The notes under the pieces: generated by a model
What the model saw: only the letters and a program-made list of their open reading frames with translations
Databases searched by the model: none
What the model was told of the DNA's origin: nothing
Program-made: the position numbers and the translations under genes
Part shown: piece by piece, positions 8,138-17,476 of the stretch
Position numbering within the stretch: the stretch's first letter is position 1
Layout: each line of letters begins with the position of its first letter
Source: Comamonas odontotermitis
GTDB taxonomy: Bacteria; Pseudomonadota; Gammaproteobacteria; Burkholderiales; Burkholderiaceae_C
Assembly (NCBI RefSeq): GCF_014207855.1
Contig: NZ_JACHKZ010000008.1
Location: forward strand, 1 to 64,000
Direction of reading: 5' to 3'
Length of the DNA stretch: 64,000 nucleotides

Positions 8138-10024
8138 TCAGGCAGCGGCGCCGGTATGGGCTGCCATGGCCGCCACACCTGGATGTGATTGGCTGCTGCC
8201 AGGGGTAGTGCAGTTGGAAAAAATATCCAGCTTGGGGTCGTGCAGGCTGGTTTGCACATCTGTCAGGCCCAGCACCGAGTGAAAGTAGTTGTCGTGGCTG
8301 ATTCTGCTGCTGCCCACGGATTGCTGCAGGCAGGCAGTGCTTACGCCCATGCGTTGCTGCATCAGCGGCGACAGCCAGGTGATCCAGGGCACATGCTTTT
8401 GCACGTCGGGTGCGACGGAGTAGGGCAGGCCATGCAGATAGAGGTTGTTCTCGCCCAGCGATTCGCCGTGGTCGGCCACATACATCATGGCGGTGGGCTG
8501 GCGCTGGCCTTTTTGCTCCAGCCAGCCGATCAGGCCGCCCAGCATCCGGTCGGTCGCGACAATGCTGTTGTCATAGGCATTGACCAGCGATTCACGGTCG
8601 CACGACTGCAGCGCGACATTGGTGCACTCAGGGGAAAATTTCTTGTCCTGGGAAAGCGAGCGCTTGAAGTATGCCGGTCCATGGCTGCCCATCTGGTGCA
8701 GCACCAGCACTACGCCGCGTGTACGTTGCTCTGCAGGCAGTGCATTGATGCGATTGTCCAGATCATCCAGCAGCGCCATGTCAACGCACTCGCCATCCTT
8801 GCAAAGGGCGGCCTGTTCCTGTGCGGTCAGGGCAATGGTTTTGCCTGCATCGGTTTTTTCCGGAGCGGATGGCTCATTGCTGGCGGGCAGGGTTGCGGCA
8901 CTGTGTACGCGCGCGCATACGCCTTTGCAACCAGACTGGTTGTCTACCCACAGCACTGCCAGGCCAGCGCGTTGCAGCACATCCAGCAGGTTTTCATAGG
9001 ATTTGCTACTGGTCTGGCCATCTCGCCCCAGGTGCGAGAACATGCATGGCAGCGATACCGCAGTGCTGGTTCCGCAGGACCAGGCATCCTTGGCCACGGC
9101 CAGATCATTGCGGGCCGAGAGCTGGGGCGTGGTGGCACGATCATAGCCATAGATGCCAAAGTTGCCCGCGCGGCCGGTTTCTCCCACCACTAGTACATAG
9201 ATGGGGAATTGCGATTGGCCGATATAGCTGGCGCCCAGCTTGGCATCCTGACCAATGGGGTAAAGCGTGGTGTCGCGGCGATGGAATTGCTGCACGCCAA
9301 GGCTGCCCGCGGCATACAGCGTCGAGAGCGGGTTCATCATGTAGCGCAACTGAGTGTGGTTGCGCATGGTGGATGAGATGGGACGAAACCCCGCCAGAAC
9401 CACCAGCACCATCGCCACCACGGCCACAAGCATGAAGCCCAGCTGGCGCAGCAGTGGGCGCCAACTGGTGTTGGGCTGCAGGTTTTGGCGCAGCAACCAC
9501 CAGGTAGGTGGTATGGCAATGGCGCCTACGGTGACAAAGAGACTCCAGTGCAGCAGATCGCTTGCCTCGCGTGCATCGGTCTGCAGCACGTTGACCAGCA
9601 TGGACGCATCGATGGCAATGCCGTAGTTGAGCATGAAGTACGCGGCAAACGCCGTCATCCAGCACAGAAGCACCATCACAGGTTTGGATGCCCGGCCCCA
9701 ACTGAGCAGGTTCAGGATCGCCCAGCAGGCCATGGCAATGGCCAGGCCGAGGGCCAGCCCCAGTACCCACTGCTGGGTACCCCCTTGCTCAGAGATTGCT
9801 GCAACAGCCTTCCACAAGGCAAGGTTTCCGATGCTGGCGAGCCACAAGCTGATGATCAGCGCGACCGTCCATACAGGGCGGGCCTGTACCAGGCCTTGGT
9901 TGGAGGGCAATGACAACTCGCCCAGAGTGGGCAGATTGCCAGCCATGGAAGGCGGAACTGCAGCACTTGCGGAGGGGACAATGGATTTACCAGCGAGGGA
10001 GAGCAGCCGGGCGAGAAACTTCAT
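8138..10024 (-). CDS. Phosphoethanolamine transferase, EptA/MCR-type
   Basis: A 628-residue inner-membrane enzyme with about five N-terminal membrane helices (from TVALIISLWLASIGNLALW to LVAVVAMVLVVLAGF) and a periplasmic sulfatase-fold domain. VVGETGRAGNFGIYGY starts the catalytic domain, CGTSTAVSLPCMFS carries the threonine nucleophile, and VADHGESLGENNLYLHG supplies metal-binding Asp and His. It transfers phosphoethanolamine to lipid A or another surface acceptor. It is longer than typical EptA (about 545) because of an N-terminal extension of some 50 residues and a Cys-containing insertion. It converges on the radical SAM gene. Confidence 0.9.
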   Translation of the reverse strand: MKFLARLLSLAGKSIVPSASAAVPPSMAGNLPTLGELSLPSNQGLVQARPVWTVALIISLWLASIGNLALWKAVAAISEQGGTQQWVLGLALGLAIAMACWAILNLLSWGRASKPVMVLLCWMTAFAAYFMLNYGIAIDASMLVNVLQTDAREASDLLHWSLFVTVGAIAIPPTWWLLRQNLQPNTSWRPLLRQLGFMLVAVVAMVLVVLAGFRPISSTMRNHTQLRYMMNPLSTLYAAGSLGVQQFHRRDTTLYPIGQDAKLGASYIGQSQFPIYVLVVGETGRAGNFGIYGYDRATTPQLSARNDLAVAKDAWSCGTSTAVSLPCMFSHLGRDGQTSSKSYENLLDVLQRAGLAVLWVDNQSGCKGVCARVHSAATLPASNEPSAPEKTDAGKTIALTAQEQAALCKDGECVDMALLDDLDNRINALPAEQRTRGVVLVLHQMGSHGPAYFKRSLSQDKKFSPECTNVALQSCDRESLVNAYDNSIVATDRMLGGLIGWLEQKGQRQPTAMMYVADHGESLGENNLYLHGLPYSVAPDVQKHVPWITWLSPLMQQRMGVSTACLQQSVGSSRISHDNYFHSVLGLTDVQTSLHDPKLDIFSNCTTPGSSQSHPGVAAMAAHTGAAA

Positions 10025-10151
10025 CCGCGCATGGTCGCGGGGGCAGCTTAAAGCGGCATTAATGTGTCACAGAGATGAAAGTGGCCCTTGACGTTGGAGC
10101 AGACCATTGCCCGGTAAAAGGGCCGCCAGAGGCTTTCCGCGTGGTGTAGGC

Positions 10152-10177
10152 AAAGAAAAACCCGCCAGAGGCGGGTT
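10152..10177 (-). terminator. Intrinsic terminator of gltA
   Basis: On the minus strand, AACCCGCC-TCT-GGCGGGTT forms an 8-bp stem followed by TTTCTTTG. It lies about 50 bases beyond the gltA stop. Confidence 0.8.
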
Positions 10178-10224
10178 GGATCTGCATTGGCGCCTCGCTA
10201 AGAAGAGGCACCTGCGGACATGGC

Positions 10225-11535
10225 TCAGCGCTGTGCGATAGGCTTGACGTCGCGCACCACCGAGCCGGTGTACAGCTGGCGAGGGCGACCGATCTTGTAC
10301 TCAGGATCAGCCATCTGCTCGTTGAGCTGAGCGATCCAGCCCACGGTGCGGGCCAGTGCAAAGATACCGGTGAACAGCTTGACAGGGATGCCGATGGCGC
10401 GCTGCACGATGCCGGAGTAGAAGTCTACATTCGGGTACAGCTTGCGCGACACGAAGTAGTCGTCTTCCAGCGCGATCTTTTCCAATTGCTTGGCCAGCGC
10501 GAACAGTGGATCGTTTTCCAGACCCAGTTCTGCCAGGATTTCGTTGCAGGTTTCCTGCATCAGCTTGGCGCGTGGGTCGTAGTTCTTGTAGACGCGATGG
10601 CCAAAGCCCATCAGCTTGACGCCGCTGTTCTTGTCCTTCACTTGTTCCATGAACTCGCCCACCTTGGCGATACCGCCATTGGCCTGGATGTGCTCCAGCA
10701 TGTTCAGGCAGGCTTCGTTGGCGCCACCGTGGGCAGGGCCCCACAGGCAGGCCACGCCAGCGGAAATGGCGGCAAACGGGTTGGTGCCCGACGAACCGCA
10801 CAGACGCACGGTGGAGGTCGATGCATTCTGCTCGTGGTCTGCATGCAGGATGAAGATGCGGTCCAGCGCGCGTTCCACCACGGGGTTGACCTGGTATTCC
10901 TCGCAAGGGTTGCCGAACATCATGCGCATGAAATTGCCTGCGTACGACAGATCGTTCTTGGGATACATGTAAGGCTGGCCAACGCCATACTTGTAAGCCA
11001 TGGCAACCAGGGTCGGCATCTTGGCGATCAGACGGATCGCAGCGATGTTGCGGTGCTCTGGGTTGTTGATGTCGGTGCTGTCATGGTAGAAGGCCGACAT
11101 GCCGCCCACCAGGCCGGTCAGCACAGCCATGGGGTGTGCGTCACGGCGGAAGCCGCGCAGGAAGAACTGCATCTGCTCGTTGACCATCGTGTGCTGGGTC
11201 ACGGTGTTCTCAAAGTCTGCCTTTTGCTTTTCGTTGGGCAGTTCGCCGTACAGCAGCAGATAGCAGGTTTCGAGGTAATTGCAGTTCTTGGCCAGCTGTT
11301 CAATGGGGTAGCCACGGTACAGCAGTTCACCCTTGTCGCCATCGATATAGGTAATGGCGGACTGACAGGCAGCCGTCGAGAGGAAACCTGGGTCATAGGT
11401 GAACATGCCGGTTTGGGCGTACAGCTTGCGGATGTCGATCACATCCGGGCCGATGCTGCCCTGGTAGACCGGCAGGTCCACGCTTGCTGCGCCATTGCTA
11501 AACGATAGCGTGGCTTTGTTGTCTGCTAGTTTCAT
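10225..11535 (-). CDS. gltA: Citrate synthase (type II)
   Basis: A 436-residue citrate synthase that condenses oxaloacetate and acetyl-CoA at the entry to the TCA cycle. Visible motifs include [11 protein letters not shown], the [15 protein letters not shown] helix, [10 protein letters not shown], the catalytic [13 protein letters not shown] region and a C-terminal [10 protein letters not shown]. The length and N-terminal beta domain fit the NADH-sensitive hexameric type of Gram-negative bacteria. GAAGGAA precedes the ATG. It is last in the sdhCDAB-sdhE-gltA series on the minus strand. Confidence 0.97.
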   Translation of the reverse strand: MKLADNKATLSFSNGAASVDLPVYQGSIGPDVIDIRKLYAQTGMFTYDPGFLSTAACQSAITYIDGDKGELLYRGYPIEQLAKNCNYLETCYLLLYGELPNEKQKADFENTVTQHTMVNEQMQFFLRGFRRDAHPMAVLTGLVGGMSAFYHDSTDINNPEHRNIAAIRLIAKMPTLVAMAYKYGVGQPYMYPKNDLSYAGNFMRMMFGNPCEEYQVNPVVERALDRIFILHADHEQNASTSTVRLCGSSGTNPFAAISAGVACLWGPAHGGANEACLNMLEHIQANGGIAKVGEFMEQVKDKNSGVKLMGFGHRVYKNYDPRAKLMQETCNEILAELGLENDPLFALAKQLEKIALEDDYFVSRKLYPNVDFYSGIVQRAIGIPVKLFTGIFALARTVGWIAQLNEQMADPEYKIGRPRQLYTGSVVRDVKPIAQR

Positions 11536-11553
11536 AACTGGTTCCTTCTCGAG

Positions 11554-11844
11554 TTAGTCCGCTAGGGATGCGCGGTGTTTTCGGCTGCGCAGCATTCCCA
11601 GCACTTCATGAACATCAGGTTTGTCGAGGTCGCTTGTTGGTTCCTTGCGGTTGAGCAGCAAGTCCAACAGATCGTTGTCCGACAGATTCATCAAAGCGGT
11701 CAGCCCTTGTGCCTGGCGGACATTCAGGCTTGCTCCATAAGTGTGGAAGAACTGCTCGATGAAGATGTCGTTCTCCACCAGGCCGCGTCGGCTGCGCCAG
11801 CGCAGCAGATCACGGGCACGTTCATCCAGCAGTTCGTTTTCCAT
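11554..11844 (-). CDS. sdhE: Succinate dehydrogenase FAD assembly factor SdhE
   Basis: A 96-residue helical protein of the SdhE/YgfY (DUF339) family, which helps attach FAD covalently to SdhA. The motif RRGLVENDIFIEQFF contains the conserved RGxxE element (about residues 18-32). It lies between sdhB and gltA with short gaps of 18 bases on each side, so it is almost certainly co-transcribed with the enzyme it matures. Confidence 0.93.
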   Translation of the reverse strand: MENELLDERARDLLRWRSRRGLVENDIFIEQFFHTYGASLNVRQAQGLTALMNLSDNDLLDLLLNRKEPTSDLDKPDVHEVLGMLRSRKHRASLAD

Positions 11845-11862
11845 TTTTGCTCTACCTGGTTC

Positions 11863-12567
11863 TTAGACGGCGCGACGAACCATCAGTTCCTTGATCTTGC
11901 CAATCGCCTTCGTGGGGTTGAGGTGCTTGGGGCACACGTCCACGCAGTTCATGATGGTGTGGCAACGGAACAGACGGTAGGGGTCTTCCAGGTTGTCCAG
12001 GCGCTCGCTGGTGTGGTCATCGCGGCTGTCCGCGATGAAGCGGTAGGCCTGCAGCAGACCGGCTGGGCCCACGAACTTGTCGGGGTTCCACCAGAATGAT
12101 GGGCAGCTGGTCGAGCAGCTGGCGCACAGAATGCATTCATACAGGCCATTGAGCTCTTCGCGCTCTTCGGGCGACTGCAGACGCTCCTTGTCGTTGGCGA
12201 CAAAGCTGTCAGCCATCAGGTAGGGCTTGATCGAGTGGTACTGCTTGAAGAACTGGGTCATGTCCACGATCAGGTCGCGGATCACGGGCAGGCCAGGCAG
12301 CGGCTTGAGCACAATCTCACCCTTGAGGGTGTTCATGTTGGTCAGGCACGCCAGGCCGTTCTTGCCGTTGATGTTCATGGCGTCCGAGCCGCACACGCCT
12401 TCACGGCAGGAGCGGCGGAACGAGATGGATGGATCCATCGCCTTGAGCTTGACCAGGGCGTCCAGCAGCATGCGCTCATGACCGTCGAGTTCGACCTCAA
12501 CCGTCTGCATGTAGGGCTTGGCGTCTTTATCGGGATCGTAACGGTAGATTTTGAAAGTACGCTTCAT
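11863..12567 (-). CDS. sdhB: Succinate dehydrogenase iron-sulfur subunit
   Basis: A 234-residue subunit of complex II that carries electrons from FAD in SdhA to quinone. Cluster ligands are visible: the [2Fe-2S] set SCREGVCGSDAM plus a later Cys, then CILCASCSTSCP and CHTIMNCVDVCP for [4Fe-4S] and [3Fe-4S]. The frame is open further upstream, but MKRTFKIYRYDPDKD at 12567 is the conserved start. It is 29 bases behind sdhA. Confidence 0.96.
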   Translation of the reverse strand: MKRTFKIYRYDPDKDAKPYMQTVEVELDGHERMLLDALVKLKAMDPSISFRRSCREGVCGSDAMNINGKNGLACLTNMNTLKGEIVLKPLPGLPVIRDLIVDMTQFFKQYHSIKPYLMADSFVANDKERLQSPEEREELNGLYECILCASCSTSCPSFWWNPDKFVGPAGLLQAYRFIADSRDDHTSERLDNLEDPYRLFRCHTIMNCVDVCPKHLNPTKAIGKIKELMVRRAV

Positions 12568-12596
12568 TTGGGATGTTCTTTCGTGGGCTGCGTGGA

Positions 12597-14402
12597 TTAG
12601 AACGTACGAACCTTGGGAGGCACGGATGGCACGGTCAGCGGCTTGAGCTGGACCGGCTTGTAATCCAGGCTGTTGGAATCGCTGTACCACAGGGTGTGCT
12701 TGAGCCAGTCGATGTCATTGCGGCCCAGTGGATACTTTGGATCATCGGCAGGGTGCTCGTAGTCGTCCACAGTATGGGCGCCACGGCACTCGGTACGGGC
12801 AGCGGCAGAAACCATGGTGGCCTGCGCCACTTCGATCAGGTTGGCCACTTCCAGTGCTTCCATGCGGGCCGTGTTCCAGACCTTGGACTTGTCCTTGAGG
12901 GTCACGCCGCCCACGCGAGCGCGGATGTCGGCAATCTTCTTGACGCCTTCGTCCATGCTCTTTTGCGTGCGGAACACACCTGCGTGCTGCTGCATGCAAT
13001 TGCGGATGTCGTTGGCCACATCCTGCGCATACTCACCGCTGCTCGACTCGTCGAGCTTGTTGAGGCGAGAGAGCGAGAAGTCGGAAGCGTTTTCAGGCAT
13101 GTCCTTGAATTCGCCATAGCTATTGACGTAGTTGACGATGTGCTTGCCGGCCGACTTGCCGAACACCAGCAGATCCAGCAGCGAGTTGGTGCCCAGGCGA
13201 TTGGCGCCGTGCACCGACACGCAGGAGCATTCGCCAACAGCGTACAGTCCGTTGACCACATTGTTCTTCTCGCCATCCCACACCACGACCTGGCCATTGA
13301 TGTTGGTGGGAATGCCGCCCATCTGGTAGTGGATGGTCGGCACCACAGGGATTGGCTCCTTGGTGATGTCCACGTTGGCAAAGTTGTGGCCGATTTCTTC
13401 CACCGACGGCAGGCGCTTGTGGATGGTCTCGGCGCCCAGGTGGGTCATGTCCAGCAGGATGTAGTCCTTGTTGGGTCCGCAGCCTCGGCCTTCCTTGATT
13501 TCCTGGTCCATCGAGCGCGAAACGAAGTCGCGGGGGGCCAGATCCTTGAGCGTAGGTGCATAGCGTTCCATGAAGCGCTCGCCTTCGCTGTTGCGCAGAA
13601 TGGCGCCTTCACCGCGGCAGCCTTCGGTCAGCAGCACGCCCGCGCCGGCCACGCCGGTGGGGTGGAACTGCCAGAACTCCATGTCTTGCAGCGGAATGCC
13701 AGCGCGTGCCGCCATGCCCAGGCCGTCGCCTGTGTTGATGAACGCATTGGTCGATGCCTGGAAGATGCGGCCGGCACCGCCTGTGGCCAGCAGCACGGCC
13801 TTGGCGTGCAGTTCGTACAGATCGCCGGTTTCCAACTCCAGCGCTGTCACACCGATGACATCGCCCGATTCGTCACGAATCAGATCCAGCGCCATCCACT
13901 CCACGAAGAAGTTGGTCTTGGACTTGACGTTCTGCTGGTAGAGCGTGTGCAGCATGGCGTGACCGGTGCGGTCGGCTGCAGCGCAGGCGCGTTGCACTGG
14001 CTTTTCGCCGTGGTTGGCTGTGTGGCCGCCAAATGGACGTTGGTAGATCGTGCCATCGGGGTTGCGGTCAAAAGGCATGCCGAAGTGTTCAAGTTCGTAC
14101 ACCACCTTTGGTGCCTCACGGCACATGAACTCGATGGCATCCTGGTCGCCCAGCCAGTCGGAGCCCTTGATGGTGTCGTAGAAGTGCCATTCCCAGTTGT
14201 CCGGCGACATGTTGCCCAGCGAGGCAGACACGCCGCCTTGCGCTGCAACGGTGTGCGAGCGGGTGGGGAACACCTTGGAGAGTGCAGCAACGGACAGGCC
14301 GGCCTTGGACAGTTCCAGGGCAGCGCGCAAGCCAGACCCGCCTGCGCCAACGATGACCACGTCAAACTTGCGTTTGGTGATGTTCTCTTTTGTATAGCTC
14401 AT
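12597..14402 (-). CDS. sdhA: Succinate dehydrogenase flavoprotein subunit
   Basis: A 601-residue flavoprotein that oxidises succinate to fumarate. The N-terminal dinucleotide fold VVIVGAGGSGLRAALELS (about residues 15-32), the FAD-linking histidine in SHTVAAQGGVSAS, HPTGVAGAGVLLTEGCRGEG and the C-terminal RTECRGAHTVDDYE active-site region are all present. Full length for the family. It is between sdhD and sdhB in the operon. Confidence 0.97.
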   Translation of the reverse strand: MSYTKENITKRKFDVVIVGAGGSGLRAALELSKAGLSVAALSKVFPTRSHTVAAQGGVSASLGNMSPDNWEWHFYDTIKGSDWLGDQDAIEFMCREAPKVVYELEHFGMPFDRNPDGTIYQRPFGGHTANHGEKPVQRACAAADRTGHAMLHTLYQQNVKSKTNFFVEWMALDLIRDESGDVIGVTALELETGDLYELHAKAVLLATGGAGRIFQASTNAFINTGDGLGMAARAGIPLQDMEFWQFHPTGVAGAGVLLTEGCRGEGAILRNSEGERFMERYAPTLKDLAPRDFVSRSMDQEIKEGRGCGPNKDYILLDMTHLGAETIHKRLPSVEEIGHNFANVDITKEPIPVVPTIHYQMGGIPTNINGQVVVWDGEKNNVVNGLYAVGECSCVSVHGANRLGTNSLLDLLVFGKSAGKHIVNYVNSYGEFKDMPENASDFSLSRLNKLDESSSGEYAQDVANDIRNCMQQHAGVFRTQKSMDEGVKKIADIRARVGGVTLKDKSKVWNTARMEALEVANLIEVAQATMVSAAARTECRGAHTVDDYEHPADDPKYPLGRNDIDWLKHTLWYSDSNSLDYKPVQLKPLTVPSVPPKVRTF

Positions 14403-14424
14403 TGTTTTCTTTCAATCGCAGGGA

Positions 14425-14790
14425 TCACAGACGCCACAGAACCTGGAGACCCCAGCCGAGGCAGCCAACCAACCACACCAGCACAAACACCTGCAGCACA
14501 ATGCGCAGGCCCGCAGGCTGGACGTAGTCCATGAAGATTTCACGCATACCCACCCAGGCGTGGTAGGCGAGGGCGACCAGGGTGCCAACGGTGATGAACT
14601 TCATCCACTGATGGGCAAAGATGCCAGCCCATTGCTCGTAGCCGATGGGGCCTTTGATCAGCAGTACCTGTACCAGCAGGGCAACGGTGAACAGCGCCAT
14701 CAGGAGGCCGGTCACGCGCTGGGCCAGCCAGTCGCGCAAGCCGTAGTGGGCACCTGTCACGACACGCTTGGAGCCGTAATTGACGGACAT
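14425..14790 (-). CDS. sdhD: Succinate dehydrogenase membrane anchor subunit
   Basis: A 121-residue protein with three hydrophobic segments (RVTGLLMALFTVALLVQVLL, ITVGTLVALAYHAWVGM, LQVFVLVWLVGCLGW). HAWVGMREIFMDYVQP holds the conserved His region near haem and quinone. An upstream in-frame ATG would add 14 residues, but AAGGAA placed 5 bases before 14790 supports the shorter form (MSVNYGSKR). Confidence 0.92.
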   Translation of the reverse strand: MSVNYGSKRVVTGAHYGLRDWLAQRVTGLLMALFTVALLVQVLLIKGPIGYEQWAGIFAHQWMKFITVGTLVALAYHAWVGMREIFMDYVQPAGLRIVLQVFVLVWLVGCLGWGLQVLWRL

Positions 14791-14832
14791 GGGGAGTTCC
14801 TTTCTATTCTTGGGTAATGCAGTCGCAGGCAA

Positions 14833-15267
14833 TCAATACAGGCCAAACAGCTTGGCGCCCAGAACCACGGTGAGGATCAGGCTGATCGCAAAGCAGGTGA
14901 GGGCGGAAGAGCGTCCAAATTCCTTGGTGACCGACTTGTGCGAAACATCCATCCAGATGTGACGCAGACCGGCGCAGAAGTGGTGAAGGTAGGCCCAGAT
15001 CAGAGCCAGCACCACCAGCTTGATGAACCAGCCAGCAAAAATGCCGGCGCCCGTGTTGAAGGCGGCGGCAAATCGGGCGTAGGAGTATTCCGAGGAAATG
15101 GAGGTGTCGAGCAGCCAGATTACGAATGGCAGCAGCAGGAACATGATCAGACCGCTGGCGCGGTGCAGGATCGACAGCTTGGCGGCCGCAGGCAGGCGGT
15201 AGGTCGTGAGGTCCGATAGAGGATTGATATTTCGGAACTCTGGCCGCTGTTTCGTGGTATCTGTCAT
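14833..15267 (-). CDS. sdhC: Succinate dehydrogenase cytochrome b556 subunit
   Basis: A 144-residue membrane subunit with three helices. The signature HRASGLIMFLLLPFVIWLL and the haem-ligand region HHFCAGLRHIWMD are present. It is the first gene of sdhCDAB-sdhE-gltA, and the transcript should start in the 137-base gap up to the GntR gene. I could not pick out a confident promoter there. Confidence 0.94.
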   Translation of the reverse strand: MTDTTKQRPEFRNINPLSDLTTYRLPAAAKLSILHRASGLIMFLLLPFVIWLLDTSISSEYSYARFAAAFNTGAGIFAGWFIKLVVLALIWAYLHHFCAGLRHIWMDVSHKSVTKEFGRSSALTCFAISLILTVVLGAKLFGLY

Positions 15268-15404
15268 AGTGAATGTATCTTTCGTGGATGTAACTGCTAT
15301 GTAATCGGGTTGCTCAAACCGGGAAAATTCTATTGCAATGCAGCGCGAAGGTCTAAGGGTTTCTCATTAAACCCCGTGGTGATCGCTGTAGCTTGACCGG
15401 CGCA

Positions 15405-16199
15405 CTAGCTCAGAGTATTGCTGTAGTGGTGGGTGTCCGTGCGATAAAGGCCTCGTCGTAATTCCATGGGAACATCGTTATAGGTGTAGGCCACACGCTC
15501 AACACTGAGGAGCGGCGTGGCCTGGTCTATGTGCAGGAGCTGGGCTTGTGCCTCATCCGGCAGCACGGCGCGCAGTTTTTCTTCAGCGCGGACCATGCGC
15601 ACGCCGTATTCCACCTCAAACATGGCATAGGTGGCGCCAGGATAGTCGCGCATCTGCTCTGCCGACAGGCCTTTGAAGCTGCTGCTGGGCAGCCAGAGGT
15701 CTTCCAAAATGGTGGGGGTGGATGCCAGGATCAGCACGCGCCGCACGTGGATCAGACACTCTCCCGTAGGAACCTGCAGCAGCTTGCAGATGTCGCTCAG
15801 GCCCTTGATGGTTCGGCACGAGATGATGTTGCGCTGTGTCGGGCCTTCCTCGTTGCGGTCGCCGGTATCGGGCAACAGACGCAGAAAGCGGTATTGCACA
15901 TTGCGCTCTGCATGGGTGGCCACAAAGGTGCCTTTGCCCTGGCGCCGCAGCAGCAGGTTGTCGGCGGCCAGCTCGTCGATGGCCTTGCGCACGGTTCCCT
16001 GGCTGACGCGGTACCGGGCAGCGAGCTCCATTTCGCTGGGGATCATTTCGCCTGGCTTCCAGGCACCGGCCTGCAGGCTTTGCAGGATCAGGCTCTTGAT
16101 CTGCTGGTAGAGTGGGCTGAAAGCCGGAGCGCCGCCGCCCACGCTGTCGCCCGCAGCCGTGCTGCTGGTGTCGTTTGCGTTGGGGGTGAAGGATGTCAT
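15405..16199 (-). CDS. GntR family (HutC-like) transcriptional regulator
   Basis: A 264-residue protein. SPLYQQIKSLILQSLQAGAWKPGEMIPSE opens the GntR winged helix, with recognition helix YRVSQGTVRKAIDELAADNLL and wing RRQGKGTFVATH (about residues 25-95). The C-terminal UTRA domain ends in VERVAYTYNDVPMELRRGLYRTD and should bind a small ligand. The frame stays open to 16304, but 16199 (MTSFTP) matches where relatives begin. Sitting between the divergent sdh-gltA and mdh-acnB groups, it is a good candidate regulator of the TCA block, with a TCA acid as possible effector (inference). Confidence 0.85.
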   Translation of the reverse strand: MTSFTPNANDTSSTAAGDSVGGGAPAFSPLYQQIKSLILQSLQAGAWKPGEMIPSEMELAARYRVSQGTVRKAIDELAADNLLLRRQGKGTFVATHAERNVQYRFLRLLPDTGDRNEEGPTQRNIISCRTIKGLSDICKLLQVPTGECLIHVRRVLILASTPTILEDLWLPSSSFKGLSAEQMRDYPGATYAMFEVEYGVRMVRAEEKLRAVLPDEAQAQLLHIDQATPLLSVERVAYTYNDVPMELRRGLYRTDTHHYSNTLS

Positions 16200-16309
16200 G
16201 CGCTTGTCTCTTGAGAGGCTTAACCTCTCGTGCGCCGCGGGTGGGGCGGCGTCAGTCAGTTCTTCGGATCTCGGATGCATATATTGTAGCAACCGAAGCT
16301 GCAATCATA

Positions 16310-16321
16310 TCTTATATAAGA
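16310..16321. promoter_or_regulatory. Palindrome TCTTATATAAGA, candidate GntR operator
   Basis: A perfect 12-bp palindrome followed by CATAAGAC, a further partial half-site on the right. It lies between the GntR start (16199) and mdh (16472). GntR-family regulators commonly bind short AT-rich palindromes near their own gene. No matching copy was seen in front of sdhC. Confidence 0.5.
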
Positions 16322-16471
16322 CATAAGACAAATTGACTGAGTGATCCGTTCAAGAGTACACTTGCACGTTGTTTACAGGCCTGTAACTGGGATGCTGCCA
16401 GCCGTAAAGCGACATGTTTTACCGGTAATGGCCTGGATGGACACCTCTCATCTATTTTCTGGAGTTTTCCC

Positions 16472-17458
16472 ATGAGCAAGAAGCCCGTACGTGTCGCTGT
16501 TACCGGCGCCGCTGGTCAAATCGGTTACGCCCTGCTGTTCCGCATCGCTTCCGGCGAAATGCTGGGCAAGGACCAGCCTGTCATCCTGCAATTGCTGGAA
16601 ATCCCGGACGAAAAGGCCCAGAACGCGCTCAAGGGCGTGATCATGGAGCTGGAAGACTGTGCATTCCCGCTGCTGGCTGGTATCGAAGCCCACAGCGATC
16701 CCATGCAGGCTTTCAAGGATACCGACTACGCGCTGCTCGTGGGCGCACGCCCTCGCGGCCCAGGCATGGAGCGTGCCGACCTGCTGGCTGCCAACGCACA
16801 GATCTTCACGGCCCAGGGCAAGGCATTGAACGCTGTTGCTTCGCGCAACGTGAAGGTGCTCGTCGTGGGCAACCCTGCCAACACCAACGCCTACATTGCC
16901 ATGAAGTCGGCGCCTGACCTGCCAGCAAAGAACTTCACCGCCATGCTGCGTCTGGACCACAACCGTGCTGCATCGCAACTGGCGGCCAAGGGTGGTTTCA
17001 AGGTGGGCGATATCCGCAAGCTGACCGTCTGGGGCAACCACTCGCCCACAATGTACGCCGACTACCGCTTCGCCACCGTCGACGGCAAATCGGTGAAGGA
17101 AGCCATCAACGACCAAGAGTGGAACAAGGACGTGTTCCTGCCTACCGTAGGCAAGCGTGGTGCCGCCATCATCGCTGCTCGTGGCCTGTCGTCGGCAGCC
17201 TCTGCCGCCAATGCCGCTATCGATCACATGCGCGACTGGGCTCTGGGCTCCAAGGGCGAGTGGGTCACCATGGGTGTGCCTTCCAACGGTGAATATGGCA
17301 TCCCTGCCGGCATCGTTTTCGGCTTCCCTGTGACCACCGAAAACGGTGAGTACAAGATCGTGACCGGCCTGGAAATCGATGCCTTCTCGCAAGAATGCAT
17401 CAACAAGACCCTGGCCGAGCTGCAAGGCGAGCAGGACGGCGTCAAGCACCTGCTGTAA
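16472..17458 (+). CDS. mdh: Malate dehydrogenase
   Basis: A 328-residue NAD-dependent malate dehydrogenase of the LDH-like MDH group. The Rossmann motif [20 protein letters not shown] (about residues 11-30), the substrate-binding [26 protein letters not shown] and the catalytic [12 protein letters not shown] are present. CTGGAG lies 7 bases before the ATG. It leads the plus-strand half of the TCA block. Confidence 0.97.
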   Translation: MSKKPVRVAVTGAAGQIGYALLFRIASGEMLGKDQPVILQLLEIPDEKAQNALKGVIMELEDCAFPLLAGIEAHSDPMQAFKDTDYALLVGARPRGPGMERADLLAANAQIFTAQGKALNAVASRNVKVLVVGNPANTNAYIAMKSAPDLPAKNFTAMLRLDHNRAASQLAAKGGFKVGDIRKLTVWGNHSPTMYADYRFATVDGKSVKEAINDQEWNKDVFLPTVGKRGAAIIAARGLSSAASAANAAIDHMRDWALGSKGEWVTMGVPSNGEYGIPAGIVFGFPVTTENGEYKIVTGLEIDAFSQECINKTLAELQGEQDGVKHLL

Positions 17459-17476
17459 TCCGGTGAGGCAATAGAC

